Below are positions 24,478 to 33,085 of a stretch of DNA of 43,406 nucleotides, piece after piece. Every line of letters starts with the position of its first letter. Position 1 is the first letter of the stretch. The stretch covers positions 1-43,406 of the forward strand of contig SMYQ01000032.1 in the NCBI GenBank assembly GCA_007050885.1, read 5' to 3'. The notes beneath the pieces were generated by a model. It did no database searches and was not told where the DNA came from. It saw only the letters and a program-made list of their open reading frames with translations. A program made the position numbers and the translations under genes. Origin of the DNA: Candidatus Bathyarchaeota archaeon (GTDB lineage: Archaea > Thermoproteota > Bathyarchaeia > 40CM-2-53-6 > RBG-13-38-9).

Positions 24478-25011
24478 TTATCTTCCTTCAAATTCTACTC
24501 TGATTGTCATGCCACTAATCTCTTTAGCGAGCCTCTTGGCAATCTCGAAATCGACCGGTACATGTTTGGGCTTTCTGCCGTTTAGAATGACTTTGGTCTC
24601 TCTAGTATCATCGGGTAGCCAAATGGTGTTTATGGTAAGAATAGAAATTGGACTGAAAAGATCTTCGATGAGTTGGCGAGAATCACCACCATATCCCAAG
24701 ATCTTGACTGTTTTTCTTGTCTCTTTACCAATTGCACGAACAATTTTCCCGCCAGAACTAAGCATTTTGCCTACGTCTTGCTTGCTTACTAGTATCGCCA
24801 GCACATCCCCTGATTCGACAGCACGTTCAAAAGAAACATCTGTTAATATTGGAAATTGTTTTTCCAATTCAAATAGAATTCTAACAATTTTAAGATCTAA
24901 ATCTTTTATCTGACCTTTTCTTAACTTCTCTTCACATCTTGCACAAAGAACACCACTCTTTACACAGAAGTTGTCTAGCGGTGTCTTTACCAATATGGTT
25001 TCCTCCGACAA
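24478..25011 (-). CDS. NusA-like KH-domain protein
   Basis: A 177-residue protein. The N-terminal segment carries a cysteine cluster (FCVKSGVLCARCEEKLRKG, residues 15-33). Two KH-type RNA-binding domains follow. The first is at about 65-110 (SGDVLAILVSKQDVGKML, then SSGGKIVRAIGKETRKTV) and the second at about 120-175 (ARRLAKEISG-type ending, with KHVPVDFEIAKRLAKEI). Two tandem KH domains without the S1 domain match archaeal NusA-like proteins, whose role in transcription or RNA binding is poorly defined. The start is TTG 25011. It lies upstream of argF on the same strand, but argF appears to have its own promoter. Confidence 0.7.
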   Translation of the reverse strand: MSEETILVKTPLDNFCVKSGVLCARCEEKLRKGQIKDLDLKIVRILFELEKQFPILTDVSFERAVESGDVLAILVSKQDVGKMLSSGGKIVRAIGKETRKTVKILGYGGDSRQLIEDLFSPISILTINTIWLPDDTRETKVILNGRKPKHVPVDFEIAKRLAKEISGMTIRVEFEGR

Positions 25012-25231
25012 ACGCTGAGATATTGTAAATTATCTCCAAAGTATCGAAATATGATAGCAGATTTGGCAGTCGTTATCGATTTTCCCCTATTACTTTTGAT
25101 ACGCTAAAATAGAATGAAAAATAAATGCGTTATGGTTTGTGCTCAAAAAAATGAATGTATGATGAGGATACTAAATTGAGTTAAAAGGAATACTAAAGAG
25201 CTAATACTGTGGTTAGTTACGTCCAAAATAG

Positions 25232-25238
25232 AATATAC
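25232..25238 (+). promoter_or_regulatory. Candidate TATA box for aspS; rest of 25012-25256 empty
   Basis: AATATAC lies about 25 bases before 25257, predicting a transcript that starts near there with a short leader carrying GAGGG. In the remaining 25012-25231 I see no gene, only AT-rich sequence with short, uncoding frames. Confidence 0.4.
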
Positions 25239-25283
25239 AAATCTTAAAATAAAAATATGGAATGTAGAGTCGAGGGATCAATG

Positions 25284-26603
25284 ATGAACGATGACTTAGG
25301 GACTTGGCGTAGAACCCATTATACTAACATGATAAACCCTGATTTAGATGGTGCAAAGGTTACCTTGTTTGGCTGGGTCCAAGAAATACGTGATCTAGGA
25401 AATCTAATTTTCATCAATTTAAGGGATAAAGAAGGAGTTATACAAATAACGGCGACAACTAAGAATACTGATGCTGAAATCTTCGAGAAAATAAGAAAAA
25501 TAGCTAGAGAATTTGTGATCGGAGTAAACGGACTAGTAAAAAAAAGAGATGAGGCACCTCGTGGAGTAGAAATTTTACCCCAAGAAATTAAAATTCTTGC
25601 ACTGGCTAATCATCCTCTACCTTTGGATCCAACTGGTAGAGTTCCAGCTGAGATCGATGTGAGGCTAGATGCCAGAATTCTAGATCTTCGGCGTCCTGAA
25701 TCACAAGCAATTTTCAAGATTCGTCATGAAATTGTATCAACCATTCGTCGAGTTCTTAACGAAACTGGTCACCTCGAAATTCACACACCGAGAATAATTG
25801 CTGCTGCTGCCGAAGGTGGAGCCTCTCTATTTCCAGTAGAGTATTTTGAAGAGACCGCATACCTAGCTCAGAGCCCGGAACTGTATAAAGAAGAATTGAT
25901 TTCAGTTTTTGAGAAAGTCTATGAAATTGGTGGATTCTTTAGAGCTGAAGAATCCCATACAAGAAGGCATTTGAATGAATTTATCTCAGTCGACGTTGAG
26001 GAAGCATTCGTAAACGTTAATGATGTTATGAAACTACAAGAAGAACTCATATTCCACATATTGAAGGATATCAAGAACAAATGCTCATTACAGCTTGATA
26101 CATTAGGAGTAAAGATTCCCACTATTGAGTTACCTTTGAAGAGGTATACATACTCTCAGATAATAGACCAATTGAAAAATAATGATTTCAAAATTGAATG
26201 GGGAGAGGACCTTTCAACTCCTGCTTGTAGAGTGCTTGGTGATATTCATCACAAAGAATTCTATTTTATTGATGAATGGCCGACAAAGACTAGGCCGTTC
26301 TATATCAAACCAAGGAGTGATAAGAATGAATTGTGCGAAGCATTCGATTTCATGTATGAATGGGTTGAGATAACCTCAGGGGGGTCAAGAGTTTATGATC
26401 CAAATCAATTGATAAATAGACTTAAAGAGCAAGGGCTAAATCCAGAAAATTTCGACTTCCATCTGAAAACGTATTACTATGGTATGCCTCCACATGCTGG
26501 CTGGGGGATGGGTTTAGATAGGTTAGTTATGGCAATACTTGATAGAGATAATATTCGAGACGTTGTTCTCTTTCCAAGAGATAAAGTTAGATTGAAACCA
26601 TAA
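25284..26603 (+). CDS. aspS: Aspartyl-tRNA synthetase, archaeal type
   Basis: A 439-residue class IIb synthetase of archaeal AspRS size. The N-terminal OB fold (residues about 10-105) contains GWVQEIRDLGNLIFINLRD, which binds the anticodon. The catalytic core has FRAEESHTRRHLNEF (motif 2 region), SGGSRVYDPNQL and GWGMGLDRLVMAILDRDNIR (motif 3). It cannot be told by eye whether it also charges tRNA-Asn. GAGGG at 25272-25276 suits the tandem ATGs at 25281 and 25284. ATG 25257 would add nine residues. It is convergent with rpl40e. Confidence 0.9.
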   Translation: MNDDLGTWRRTHYTNMINPDLDGAKVTLFGWVQEIRDLGNLIFINLRDKEGVIQITATTKNTDAEIFEKIRKIAREFVIGVNGLVKKRDEAPRGVEILPQEIKILALANHPLPLDPTGRVPAEIDVRLDARILDLRRPESQAIFKIRHEIVSTIRRVLNETGHLEIHTPRIIAAAAEGGASLFPVEYFEETAYLAQSPELYKEELISVFEKVYEIGGFFRAEESHTRRHLNEFISVDVEEAFVNVNDVMKLQEELIFHILKDIKNKCSLQLDTLGVKIPTIELPLKRYTYSQIIDQLKNNDFKIEWGEDLSTPACRVLGDIHHKEFYFIDEWPTKTRPFYIKPRSDKNELCEAFDFMYEWVEITSGGSRVYDPNQLINRLKEQGLNPENFDFHLKTYYYGMPPHAGWGMGLDRLVMAILDRDNIRDVVLFPRDKVRLKP

Positions 26604-26620
26604 TATCGCAATCTGCCAAG

Positions 26621-26785
26621 TCACTTTGCACCTAGCTCTCGTTTTTTCCATCTTAGATCTGAACCGAGACATTTTCGACATCTACTGGCAGCAGATGAAT
26701 TCTTAACTCCGCAATCTCTGCAGATCTTATAGAATAGTCTACGTTTCTGAGCCAGTTGCTTTTTTTCCATTTCTGTTATTGGCAA
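26621..26785 (-). CDS. rpl40e: Ribosomal protein eL40
   Basis: A 54-residue zinc-binding ribosomal protein found by translating the gap after aspS. It has the eL40 form: a basic start (KKQLAQKRRLFYKICRDCG), the second cysteine pair CRKCLG and the conserved end LRWKKRELGAK. CRDCG and CRKC give the four zinc ligands. TTG 26785 (MPITEMEKK) has GGTG six bases upstream. An internal ATG five codons later is less likely. It is divergent from the membrane protein gene at 26948. Confidence 0.92.
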   Translation of the reverse strand: MPITEMEKKQLAQKRRLFYKICRDCGVKNSSAASRCRKCLGSDLRWKKRELGAK

Positions 26786-26824
26786 ATTAAGCACCTTTAA
26801 ACAACAGATGCAACATATACGTGC

Positions 26825-26835
26825 AAATATATTTT
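26825..26835 (-). promoter_or_regulatory. Candidate TATA box of rpl40e
   Basis: AAAATATATTT on the minus strand lies 40-50 bases before the rpl40e start and predicts a leader of about 15-20 bases. A separate AT-rich box (26883-26892, TTATTTAAAT) points the other way, toward the gene at 26948. Confidence 0.45.
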
Positions 26836-26947
26836 GCGCAATTTAATGAATTTGGCATGAGGATGTGAGAATGCTTAAAACGTTATTTAAATTGCATCAA
26901 CAGATTGATTATTGATATGAACATAGCTGAGCTAAACCTGTGTATAG

Positions 26948-27394
26948 TTGGTCTATAGATTGAAATTGTATAGATTTCTTGCACTGATTCTAATAATGGT
27001 CGGCGTAATGAACCTAATCTTTGGCATCCTATCGACCTATAGAACTATGAACGCTCTTATCTTAAATATGGAAATTGCTAGCAGCAGTGAATTGCAGTCC
27101 TTTTTTTATGTTGCAACACCTCAAGCAATCCTTTGGTCTATTGCATTCACAACTTTCTTTGCATCTGGAATACTCTTGGGGAGGTCTGGGCCTTCAGATC
27201 TCTCTGAATTAACATATCTCTCAAAATCGTTAAAGATAGATAACGGCAAAAAAAATGAATTAGAGACATTGACTAGAACAGAGAAACGAAGGAATTTAGT
27301 TGATGAGAGATTATTACAGATTAAGGAAGAAGTTCTAAAGGCTATTGAACGATTAGAGAGTCTGGAACAGCAAAAGAAGCTTAAAAATGTTTGA
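26948..27394 (+). CDS. Small membrane protein with C-terminal coiled coil, unknown function
   Basis: I do not recognise this 148-residue protein. Residues about 6-28 (YRFLALILIMVGVMNLIFGIL) and 55-78 (TPQAILWSIAFTTFFASGILLG) are membrane helices. About 100-146 is a charged coiled coil (RLLQIKEEVLKAIERLESLEQ) that would lie in the cytoplasm if the termini are inside. The start is one of several in-frame TTG codons, and 26948 gives the most complete first helix. It lies 28 bases upstream of the LarA-family gene and may be co-transcribed with it. Confidence 0.65.
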   Translation: MVYRLKLYRFLALILIMVGVMNLIFGILSTYRTMNALILNMEIASSSELQSFFYVATPQAILWSIAFTTFFASGILLGRSGPSDLSELTYLSKSLKIDNGKKNELETLTRTEKRRNLVDERLLQIKEEVLKAIERLESLEQQKKLKNV

Positions 27395-27422
27395 AATATC
27401 TTAAACTTGTTCTTTAAAAATA

Positions 27423-28697
27423 ATGGAGGGAAAAAATACGATCATTCAATTACCTTATGGAAAAGAAAGACAAGTTGAGATAGAGATCCAGAAAGAGAAT
27501 CTAAATTTTATAGCAGAAAAGGGAACTGTCTCAACTTCAAGTGAATGCCATGATATCATACAAACAAGTATCCGAAACCCTATTGGCAGACCTCCAATAA
27601 GTTCAATGGTAAAATCCAACGACAAAGTTGTCATAATAGGTGATGATATAACAAGACCCACACCCCAGAATATAATGATTCCAATCATACTTGATGAATT
27701 GAATTCTGTGGGAGTTTCAGACAAAAATATCCACATAATTGTTGGTCTAGGTACTCATAGAGACATGACTAAAACTGAATTCAGATTGAAATACGGTTCA
27801 GTAGAAGATAGAGTTGAGATAACCAATCATGACTATAGTAACAATTTAGTAAATGTTGGTAGCACATCTTCAGGAATTCCAATTGAAGTAAACAAGGATG
27901 TTTATGAGGCTACTATTAAGATTGGTATAGGTAATATCGTCCCTCACTGCTATGCCGGATGGGGAGGTGGTGGGAAGATAATTCAACCTGGAGTATGTGG
28001 TGAAAAAACTACTGGTATGACACATCTGATGGGCGGAAAGGTCAAACCTTACACAAAGATACTTGGAGAGGTTGATAATGATGTTAGGAAGGAAATTGAA
28101 GCAGCTGCAGAACTAGTTGGTCTTGATTTTATTATTAATACTGTGCTCGATAACAGAGAAAAAATCGTCAATGTAGTTTCAGGTGATCCTATAAGAGCTC
28201 TAAGGAATGGAGTCGACCATGCTAGAAAGATCTTCTGTCCCAAGATCCCAAGCTCTTCAGACATTATAGTTGTATCCTGCTACCCTGCTGACATAGATTA
28301 TTGGCAAACACTCAAACCTCTAACATATGCTAGCTCAGTAGCAAAGCAAGGAGGAACAATCGTGTTATTATCACCTTGCCCAGATAGAGTATCTCCGACA
28401 CATCCAGATCTCCGAGAAAAAGCAAAGATTGGTTATGAAAGTGTTCTAGAATCAGTCTCTAATGGTGAATCAGAGGACTTCGTTGCAGCCGGTGCTTTAT
28501 TATTACATTCACAAATTTTAGAAAAGGTAGATGTAATATGCTTTTCAGATGGACTAAGAGAAAGTGATAAAGAAGCATTAGGTTTCTCTCATGCGAGTAG
28601 TCCTCAAGAGGCCTTAGAGATGGCAAAAGCCAAGTATGGCAACATTTCAAAAGTTGGAATAATAAAGTGTGGCGAGGTCCTTCCTAGCCTAAAATGA
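27423..28697 (+). CDS. LarA-family (DUF2088) nickel-pincer racemase/epimerase-like protein
   Basis: A 424-residue protein of the lactate racemase LarA family. The residues that hold the nickel-pincer cofactor and substrate in LarA are present in order: DDITRPTP (Asp, Arg), GTHRDMT (first His), PHCYAGWGGGGK (second His and the cofactor lysine) and GMTHLMGG (third His). The enzyme should therefore be active if cofactor is supplied. Family members racemise or epimerise various 2-hydroxyacids, so lactate is not certain. The cofactor genes larB, larC and larE are not in the window. Confidence 0.85.
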   Translation: MEGKNTIIQLPYGKERQVEIEIQKENLNFIAEKGTVSTSSECHDIIQTSIRNPIGRPPISSMVKSNDKVVIIGDDITRPTPQNIMIPIILDELNSVGVSDKNIHIIVGLGTHRDMTKTEFRLKYGSVEDRVEITNHDYSNNLVNVGSTSSGIPIEVNKDVYEATIKIGIGNIVPHCYAGWGGGGKIIQPGVCGEKTTGMTHLMGGKVKPYTKILGEVDNDVRKEIEAAAELVGLDFIINTVLDNREKIVNVVSGDPIRALRNGVDHARKIFCPKIPSSSDIIVVSCYPADIDYWQTLKPLTYASSVAKQGGTIVLLSPCPDRVSPTHPDLREKAKIGYESVLESVSNGESEDFVAAGALLLHSQILEKVDVICFSDGLRESDKEALGFSHASSPQEALEMAKAKYGNISKVGIIKCGEVLPSLK

Positions 28698-28773
28698 ACA
28701 TATTAAAAAACAGGTATGGTCTGTTAAAAATTTCACATTTTCACTAAAAAAAGGCTAATATGCGAAAGCTTTA

Positions 28774-28789
28774 CTTAAGCTAGCTTAAG
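28774..28789. promoter_or_regulatory. Perfect 16-bp palindrome upstream of the gene at 28815 (possible operator)
   Basis: CTTAAGCTAGCTTAAG is its own reverse complement. It ends 25 bases before the start codon, and a TATA-like CTAATATGC lies at 28755-28763, so the palindrome would overlap the transcription start. That placement suits a repressor site. Confidence 0.5.
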
Positions 28790-28814
28790 AAGATAATAAT
28801 CGAGTGGATAATAA

Positions 28815-30002
28815 TTGACTTACGGGCAAGACCCATATTATGAACCTCCAAGATCTACTGAAAGAGAAAAAGAAGGCTCCCGCAGACAGATCTATGCTTT
28901 AGTCGGCTTATTCATGGTAAGCGTTCTTGTAATAGGAGTTGTATTAGCCATTCTATCTACCGGAATTGGCGGAGAAACCTTCTTCCAGACTGTAAAGATA
29001 TTTGAACATAACCCCGTAACAAAAGGCACTATCGGAGAAGACATAGAGATTACAGCTAGAATAAGCGGATTCCCAGAAAACGTTACCCTCTCTTACCAAG
29101 TAATCCCCAATAATTCCACATCTGAAACTTTCCGCGACATCAAACCAGTAAACAAATTCATGCTTCTTATTACATCCGGGGGAGACACATATTCCTATAC
29201 AATAAATGGAGAAGAAGTTCTAGGTGACCTGACTTATTACATATCCGCTGCAGATTCGGTTGGGAACTCAGAATCAACACAAATCTATGAAATAGAGGTT
29301 GATGACTTTCTTGTTGAAGGTATGCCCAAATTAATGAAGGTTTATGTAAATAGAGAAGCAAAAACAACAGTAACTGTTAGATCCATAAATGGATTTGATA
29401 AAGGAGTTAGACTACGAGTTGTTTCTCAGGGATTAGAGACGCTACCTGGGGGAATAGTCGGAGAGTTCAATCCCGCCACCGTTACACCTTCTCAAGGTGG
29501 GATTGCAACATCAGAGCTTACATTAAGAGCATCATCAGATGAATTCATTCCATCAGGTGTATACTATATATGGGTGGAAGGATTTGTCGGAACTCAAAGA
29601 GGAACTCTTTCCAGGAACTCTTCTGTGGCACGCCTAGAAATACCTGATTTTGATTTCACCATATCTCCAACTTTTCAAAAGGTAGAAAGAGTTTATCTTG
29701 GACAAGTTACATTCGAACAAACAACTCCCTTCACAATTACTGTTACAATGGATGAAGGTTTTGATGCAGATTTGGATTTCAGAGTAGTTGGGCTTCCATC
29801 ACAAGGAGTCAAACACCGTTGGGTATTCCCTGACGAAATTATCAGTGAAAGACCAGGACTTCAGAAGGTAGAGCTGCAAATAATTACAACACCATCAGCG
29901 GAACTTGGATTTTACACTCTGACCATATATGTGACGGGTGGGGGACGAGAAGAATTCGAACAAGTGAATTTTGATATAATCACACAAAGTCAACTACAAT
30001 AG
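28815..30002 (+). CDS. Membrane-anchored extracytoplasmic protein with beta-sandwich repeats
   Basis: A 395-residue protein. A short basic cytoplasmic head (residues 1-25) precedes one membrane helix (about 27-49, IYALVGLFMVSVLVIGVV). The remainder is rich in beta strands, serine and threonine and is probably outside the cell. Three Ig- or NEAT-like modules of about 100 residues can be sensed. They begin near EHNPVTKGTIGEDIEITARI, near LMKVYVNREAKTTVTVRSI and near FQKVERVYLGQVTFEQTTPF. Repeated phrases such as FDKGVRLRVVSQGL and FDADLDFRVVGLP support duplication of the last two. Surface architecture or binding is plausible, but the ligand is unknown. The start is TTG 28815. A terminator follows. 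Confidence 0.7.
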   Translation: MTYGQDPYYEPPRSTEREKEGSRRQIYALVGLFMVSVLVIGVVLAILSTGIGGETFFQTVKIFEHNPVTKGTIGEDIEITARISGFPENVTLSYQVIPNNSTSETFRDIKPVNKFMLLITSGGDTYSYTINGEEVLGDLTYYISAADSVGNSESTQIYEIEVDDFLVEGMPKLMKVYVNREAKTTVTVRSINGFDKGVRLRVVSQGLETLPGGIVGEFNPATVTPSQGGIATSELTLRASSDEFIPSGVYYIWVEGFVGTQRGTLSRNSSVARLEIPDFDFTISPTFQKVERVYLGQVTFEQTTPFTITVTMDEGFDADLDFRVVGLPSQGVKHRWVFPDEIISERPGLQKVELQIITTPSAELGFYTLTIYVTGGGREEFEQVNFDIITQSQLQ

Positions 30003-30030
30003 AGGAGAAAGCGCCCTCTTTTTTCTCTTT
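30001..30030 (+). terminator. Hairpin plus T-run after the gene at 28815
   Basis: AGAGG (30001-30005) pairs with CCTCT (30015-30019) over a nine-base loop, followed by TTTTTCTCTTTT. The stem begins within the stop codon. It resembles an intrinsic, oligo-T-dependent archaeal terminator. Confidence 0.5.
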
Positions 30031-30147
30031 TATCAAAGTACTTACACTTGACGAGAAAAATAATATTGATCTACGTTTGAGAAAACAGATAACAGTGTTC
30101 ATAATGTTTGTTTTAAGTACCCCGCTTGAAACAACTCAGGAATGATT

Positions 30148-31479
30148 ATGTCGAAACTAATCAGTTGGAATGAATGGATTAGTTCTAGATATTACTCATA
30201 TAATCCCGCTTACAAATCGAATCAAATAAACCTCTTAAAAAATTCTAATTCAAAAACATGTCTTATCTGCAAAGGAGGAAAACTTCTTTGTGGTAAAATT
30301 AAATGTCCAGTTATTGCAAAAGCAGAAGCCCTGCTTAAATTTAAAACAACAGTTGACAATCAGTCAATACAAGGATCTACTCCTCCAGCAGTGTTTGTAG
30401 GACGTATAGGTTATCCAAAGATCTACATCGGACCAATGATCCCACCTTTCTTTGGTGACACTGAGATCCTTGACACACCAGAATTATGGATGGGGAAGAA
30501 AATTGAGGATATACTAGACTACAGATTCTCGCTGATCAGAGGAAAAAGTCGGTCGAATATCTTCGAAGCACAAAATCCGGGCAAGTTATTGGGCGAACTT
30601 CAAGAACTTGCGATGGGCAAACAACCAGTTGATACAGAAGCTACATTCAAAAAAAAACCAAATAGAGTTCTAGCTTTAAATGAATATTCTCAACCATTTG
30701 GTCCATCAGCTCCACTGAAAAAATTCAAGACAACTGACGTATCAGTTGACTCACGAATTGAAAAAAATTTTAATGATACAGATATGACAGCTTCCGATTC
30801 AATATATTCACTCTATAATGCTGGAGTACTGATAACAAGAATACAACGAACTTTCAGCTTAGGAATGTTTGGGCTACCAAATAGAAGGAAACTTGTACCA
30901 ACGAGATGGGGAATAACTGCTGTAGATTCAACTATTTCTAAAAGACTTGTAAAAGAGATTAAACAATTTCCAACAATAGATGAATATCAAGTTTTCACCT
31001 TCACTAACATCGGGAATATCTATGCGGCAATATTTATTCCAGAAAGATGGAGTTTCGAATGGATAGAGGCTTGGTACCCGAAGACTTTTTGGAATCTGCT
31101 CGGACAATCCCCTGAGTTGATGGGGGACTTTGAACCTTATGAGGGTAGAAGCACATATGCAAGTGTCGGTGGATGCTATTATTCAGCGAGATTAGCCCTT
31201 GCAGAGAAACTTAAGAAAGACCGTAGACAAGCCTCTGGGCTTATCCTAAGAGAAATACATCCTGATTATATATTGCCTGTAGGAGTCTGGAACGTAAGAG
31301 AAAGCATAAGAGAACTTCTAAAAAATAAACCGATCAAATTTGATACTTTCCAGAAGGCAATGTCCCACGCTTTAACAAAGCTTACTATACCTGCAAAAGA
31401 CTGGGCTGACAATAGTAAGATAATGAGAGGTGCATTATTTCAAAAGAAAATATCTCAATATTTCCATAGAAGTAGATGA
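30148..31479 (+). CDS. nreA: Archaeal Nre-family DNA repair protein
   Basis: A 443-residue Nre protein. An N-terminal zinc-finger-like cluster (CLICKGGKLLCGKIKCPV, about residues 31-48) is followed by the family signature PPAVFVGRIGYPKIYIGPMI (about 75-94). The C-terminal half contains GGCYYSARLALAEKL and REIHPDYILPVGVWNVRE. The protein ends with QKKISQYF, a textbook PCNA-interacting (PIP) box. Haloarchaeal NreA/NreB act in DNA damage repair through PCNA. AGGA is six bases before the second ATG (30148). ATG 30142 would add two residues. FEN-1 lies immediately downstream on the same strand. Confidence 0.88.
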   Translation: MSKLISWNEWISSRYYSYNPAYKSNQINLLKNSNSKTCLICKGGKLLCGKIKCPVIAKAEALLKFKTTVDNQSIQGSTPPAVFVGRIGYPKIYIGPMIPPFFGDTEILDTPELWMGKKIEDILDYRFSLIRGKSRSNIFEAQNPGKLLGELQELAMGKQPVDTEATFKKKPNRVLALNEYSQPFGPSAPLKKFKTTDVSVDSRIEKNFNDTDMTASDSIYSLYNAGVLITRIQRTFSLGMFGLPNRRKLVPTRWGITAVDSTISKRLVKEIKQFPTIDEYQVFTFTNIGNIYAAIFIPERWSFEWIEAWYPKTFWNLLGQSPELMGDFEPYEGRSTYASVGGCYYSARLALAEKLKKDRRQASGLILREIHPDYILPVGVWNVRESIRELLKNKPIKFDTFQKAMSHALTKLTIPAKDWADNSKIMRGALFQKKISQYFHRSR

Positions 31480-31523
31480 AATATCTTAATATTCTTCATT
31501 CTTTGAGAATTAAGTATCCTAAA

Positions 31524-31532
31524 CTTTTTATC
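31524..31532 (+). promoter_or_regulatory. Candidate TATA box of fen1
   Basis: CTTTTTATC is centred about 24 bases before the fen1 GTG, and no ribosome binding site follows. This predicts a leaderless transcript starting at or next to the GTG. Confidence 0.45.
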
Positions 31533-31551
31533 AAAATACCAATAGTCAGTC

Positions 31552-32595
31552 GTGGTTAAATTGGGTGTTGACTTTGGGGGATTAATTGTAAAAAGAAAGA
31601 TCACGCTAGAAGATCTTCAGGGCAAATCTTTGGTCGTAGATGGATATAATGCATTATATCAATTCTTAGCTATCATAAGAGGAAAAATGGGAGACCCCCT
31701 CACTGATAGAAGTGGCAGAATTACAAGTCATCTCAGTGGATTATTTTACAGAACTGCGAATATGATGGAAAGAGGAATTCAATTAGCATATGTTTTTGAC
31801 GGACAACCACCAGCGATGAAAGAGATCGAAATAAAACGCAGAATGAAAATTAAGGAAGATGCATTAATCCAATATGATGAAGCAATTAAAAAAGGAGCCC
31901 TTGACGAAGCAAAAAAATTTGCACAAATGACCTCAAAATTAAAGGATGATATGGTTGAAGATGCTAAAACGCTACTCAATTTGCTTGGTATACCTTGGAT
32001 ACAAGCTCCATCAGAAGGTGAAGCGCAAGCCTCTCATGTAGTGTGTAGAAATGATTCATGGGCTGTTGCGAGTCAAGATTACGATTCTTTTTTATTCGGT
32101 GCACCACGATTAGTGAGAAATCTTACTATTACTGGAAGAAGAAAGATGCCTGGAAAAAGCTTCTATGTGCAACTTGAGCCAGAGATAGTTGAGTTAAGAA
32201 AAATTATCGATGATCTCAAACTAACTCGAGAACAGCTAATAGATCTGGCAATACTCCTTGGTACAGACTATAATCCAGGAGGATTCAAAGGTGTTGGTCC
32301 AAAAACCGCTCTCAAACTCATGAGAGAACATGGGGATTTATCGAAAGCAATCGAGACTATGAAAGAAAGTCCGAATATTGATGACTTATTTAAGATTCGA
32401 GAATTATTCTTGAATCCTAAAGTAACTGATGATTATGAACTCAAATGGCGAAAACCTGATTCAGAAGCAATAGTGTCATTTCTAGTAAATGATAGAGATT
32501 TTTCTGAGGGGAGAGTAAGAAGTGCCATTGAACGAGTCTCTAGAGGTTGGGAGAAGAGTAGTAGAGCCACCCTTGACAGTTTCTTTGGAAATTAA
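31552..32595 (+). CDS. fen: Flap endonuclease 1
   Basis: A 347-residue structure-specific nuclease that removes 5' flaps in Okazaki-fragment maturation and repair. The N-terminal XPG region has VVDGYNALYQFL, and FDGQPP follows. The I region has APSEGEAQASHV, ASQDYDSFLFGAPRLVRN, then LLGTDYNPGGFKGVGPKTAL, which includes the helix-hairpin-helix. All acidic metal ligands appear intact. It ends in SRATLDSFFGN, a PCNA-binding tail. It starts at GTG 31552 and is probably leaderless. It is convergent with the winged-helix gene across four bases. Confidence 0.95.
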   Translation: MVKLGVDFGGLIVKRKITLEDLQGKSLVVDGYNALYQFLAIIRGKMGDPLTDRSGRITSHLSGLFYRTANMMERGIQLAYVFDGQPPAMKEIEIKRRMKIKEDALIQYDEAIKKGALDEAKKFAQMTSKLKDDMVEDAKTLLNLLGIPWIQAPSEGEAQASHVVCRNDSWAVASQDYDSFLFGAPRLVRNLTITGRRKMPGKSFYVQLEPEIVELRKIIDDLKLTREQLIDLAILLGTDYNPGGFKGVGPKTALKLMREHGDLSKAIETMKESPNIDDLFKIRELFLNPKVTDDYELKWRKPDSEAIVSFLVNDRDFSEGRVRSAIERVSRGWEKSSRATLDSFFGN

Positions 32596-32599
32596 TCTA

Positions 32600-33055
32600 T
32601 CATTTTCTTAAATTTATTCTTAATCTCTCAAGAGTAATGTTCATTCTACTTAGAAGATCTGTATTTGTTATTACTGTGTTGATTAATTTTTTTATCTCAG
32701 CACATTGATTGGCATACATTGAGGCAAGATTATCGTCTTTTGACATCTGTGCCTTAATGCATTTTTCGAAAGCTTCTTTTTCTTTTCTTTTGAGGTTGAT
32801 TAGCATTTCTTCAAGTTTGGATTCTTCTAATGAAATGTCTTTTTGGATATCCCAAGACTCGTCTTTGAATTCGATTATGGTGGGAAAGTATCTTGATGTA
32901 ATCTTGCCTTTCTTTTCAAGCCTAGCAAGAATTAATTTTACACTTCGGCGAGTCCATCCTAATTTCTTGGAAATTTCTTCTATGCTCAGACCTGGATTTT
33001 TAGAAATAAATTGAGTAAGTTCAGTTGTTTTTGTCTTCGTTCGACTTTTTGGCAT
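32600..33055 (-). CDS. Winged-helix protein with truncated ESCRT-III/CdvB-like helical hairpin
   Basis: A 151-residue protein in two parts. Residues about 9-65 form a winged helix-turn-helix (NPGLSIEEISKKLGWTRRSV, then LARLEKKGKITSRYF). Residues about 75-150 are helical and carry the spacing typical of archaeal CdvB/Snf7 helices 1-2: AFEKCIKAQMSKDDNLASMY, ANQCAEIKKLINTVI and a final LERLRI. In CdvB the helical core comes first and a winged helix lies at the C terminus. Here the order is reversed and the later core helices are missing. It may regulate or cap ESCRT-III filaments, or be a DNA-binding relative. The function is inference. Confidence 0.65.
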   Translation of the reverse strand: MPKSRTKTKTTELTQFISKNPGLSIEEISKKLGWTRRSVKLILARLEKKGKITSRYFPTIIEFKDESWDIQKDISLEESKLEEMLINLKRKEKEAFEKCIKAQMSKDDNLASMYANQCAEIKKLINTVITNTDLLSRMNITLERLRINLRK

Positions 33056-33085
33056 TTTTATCTTCCTAGATTATGTTGTATGTTT

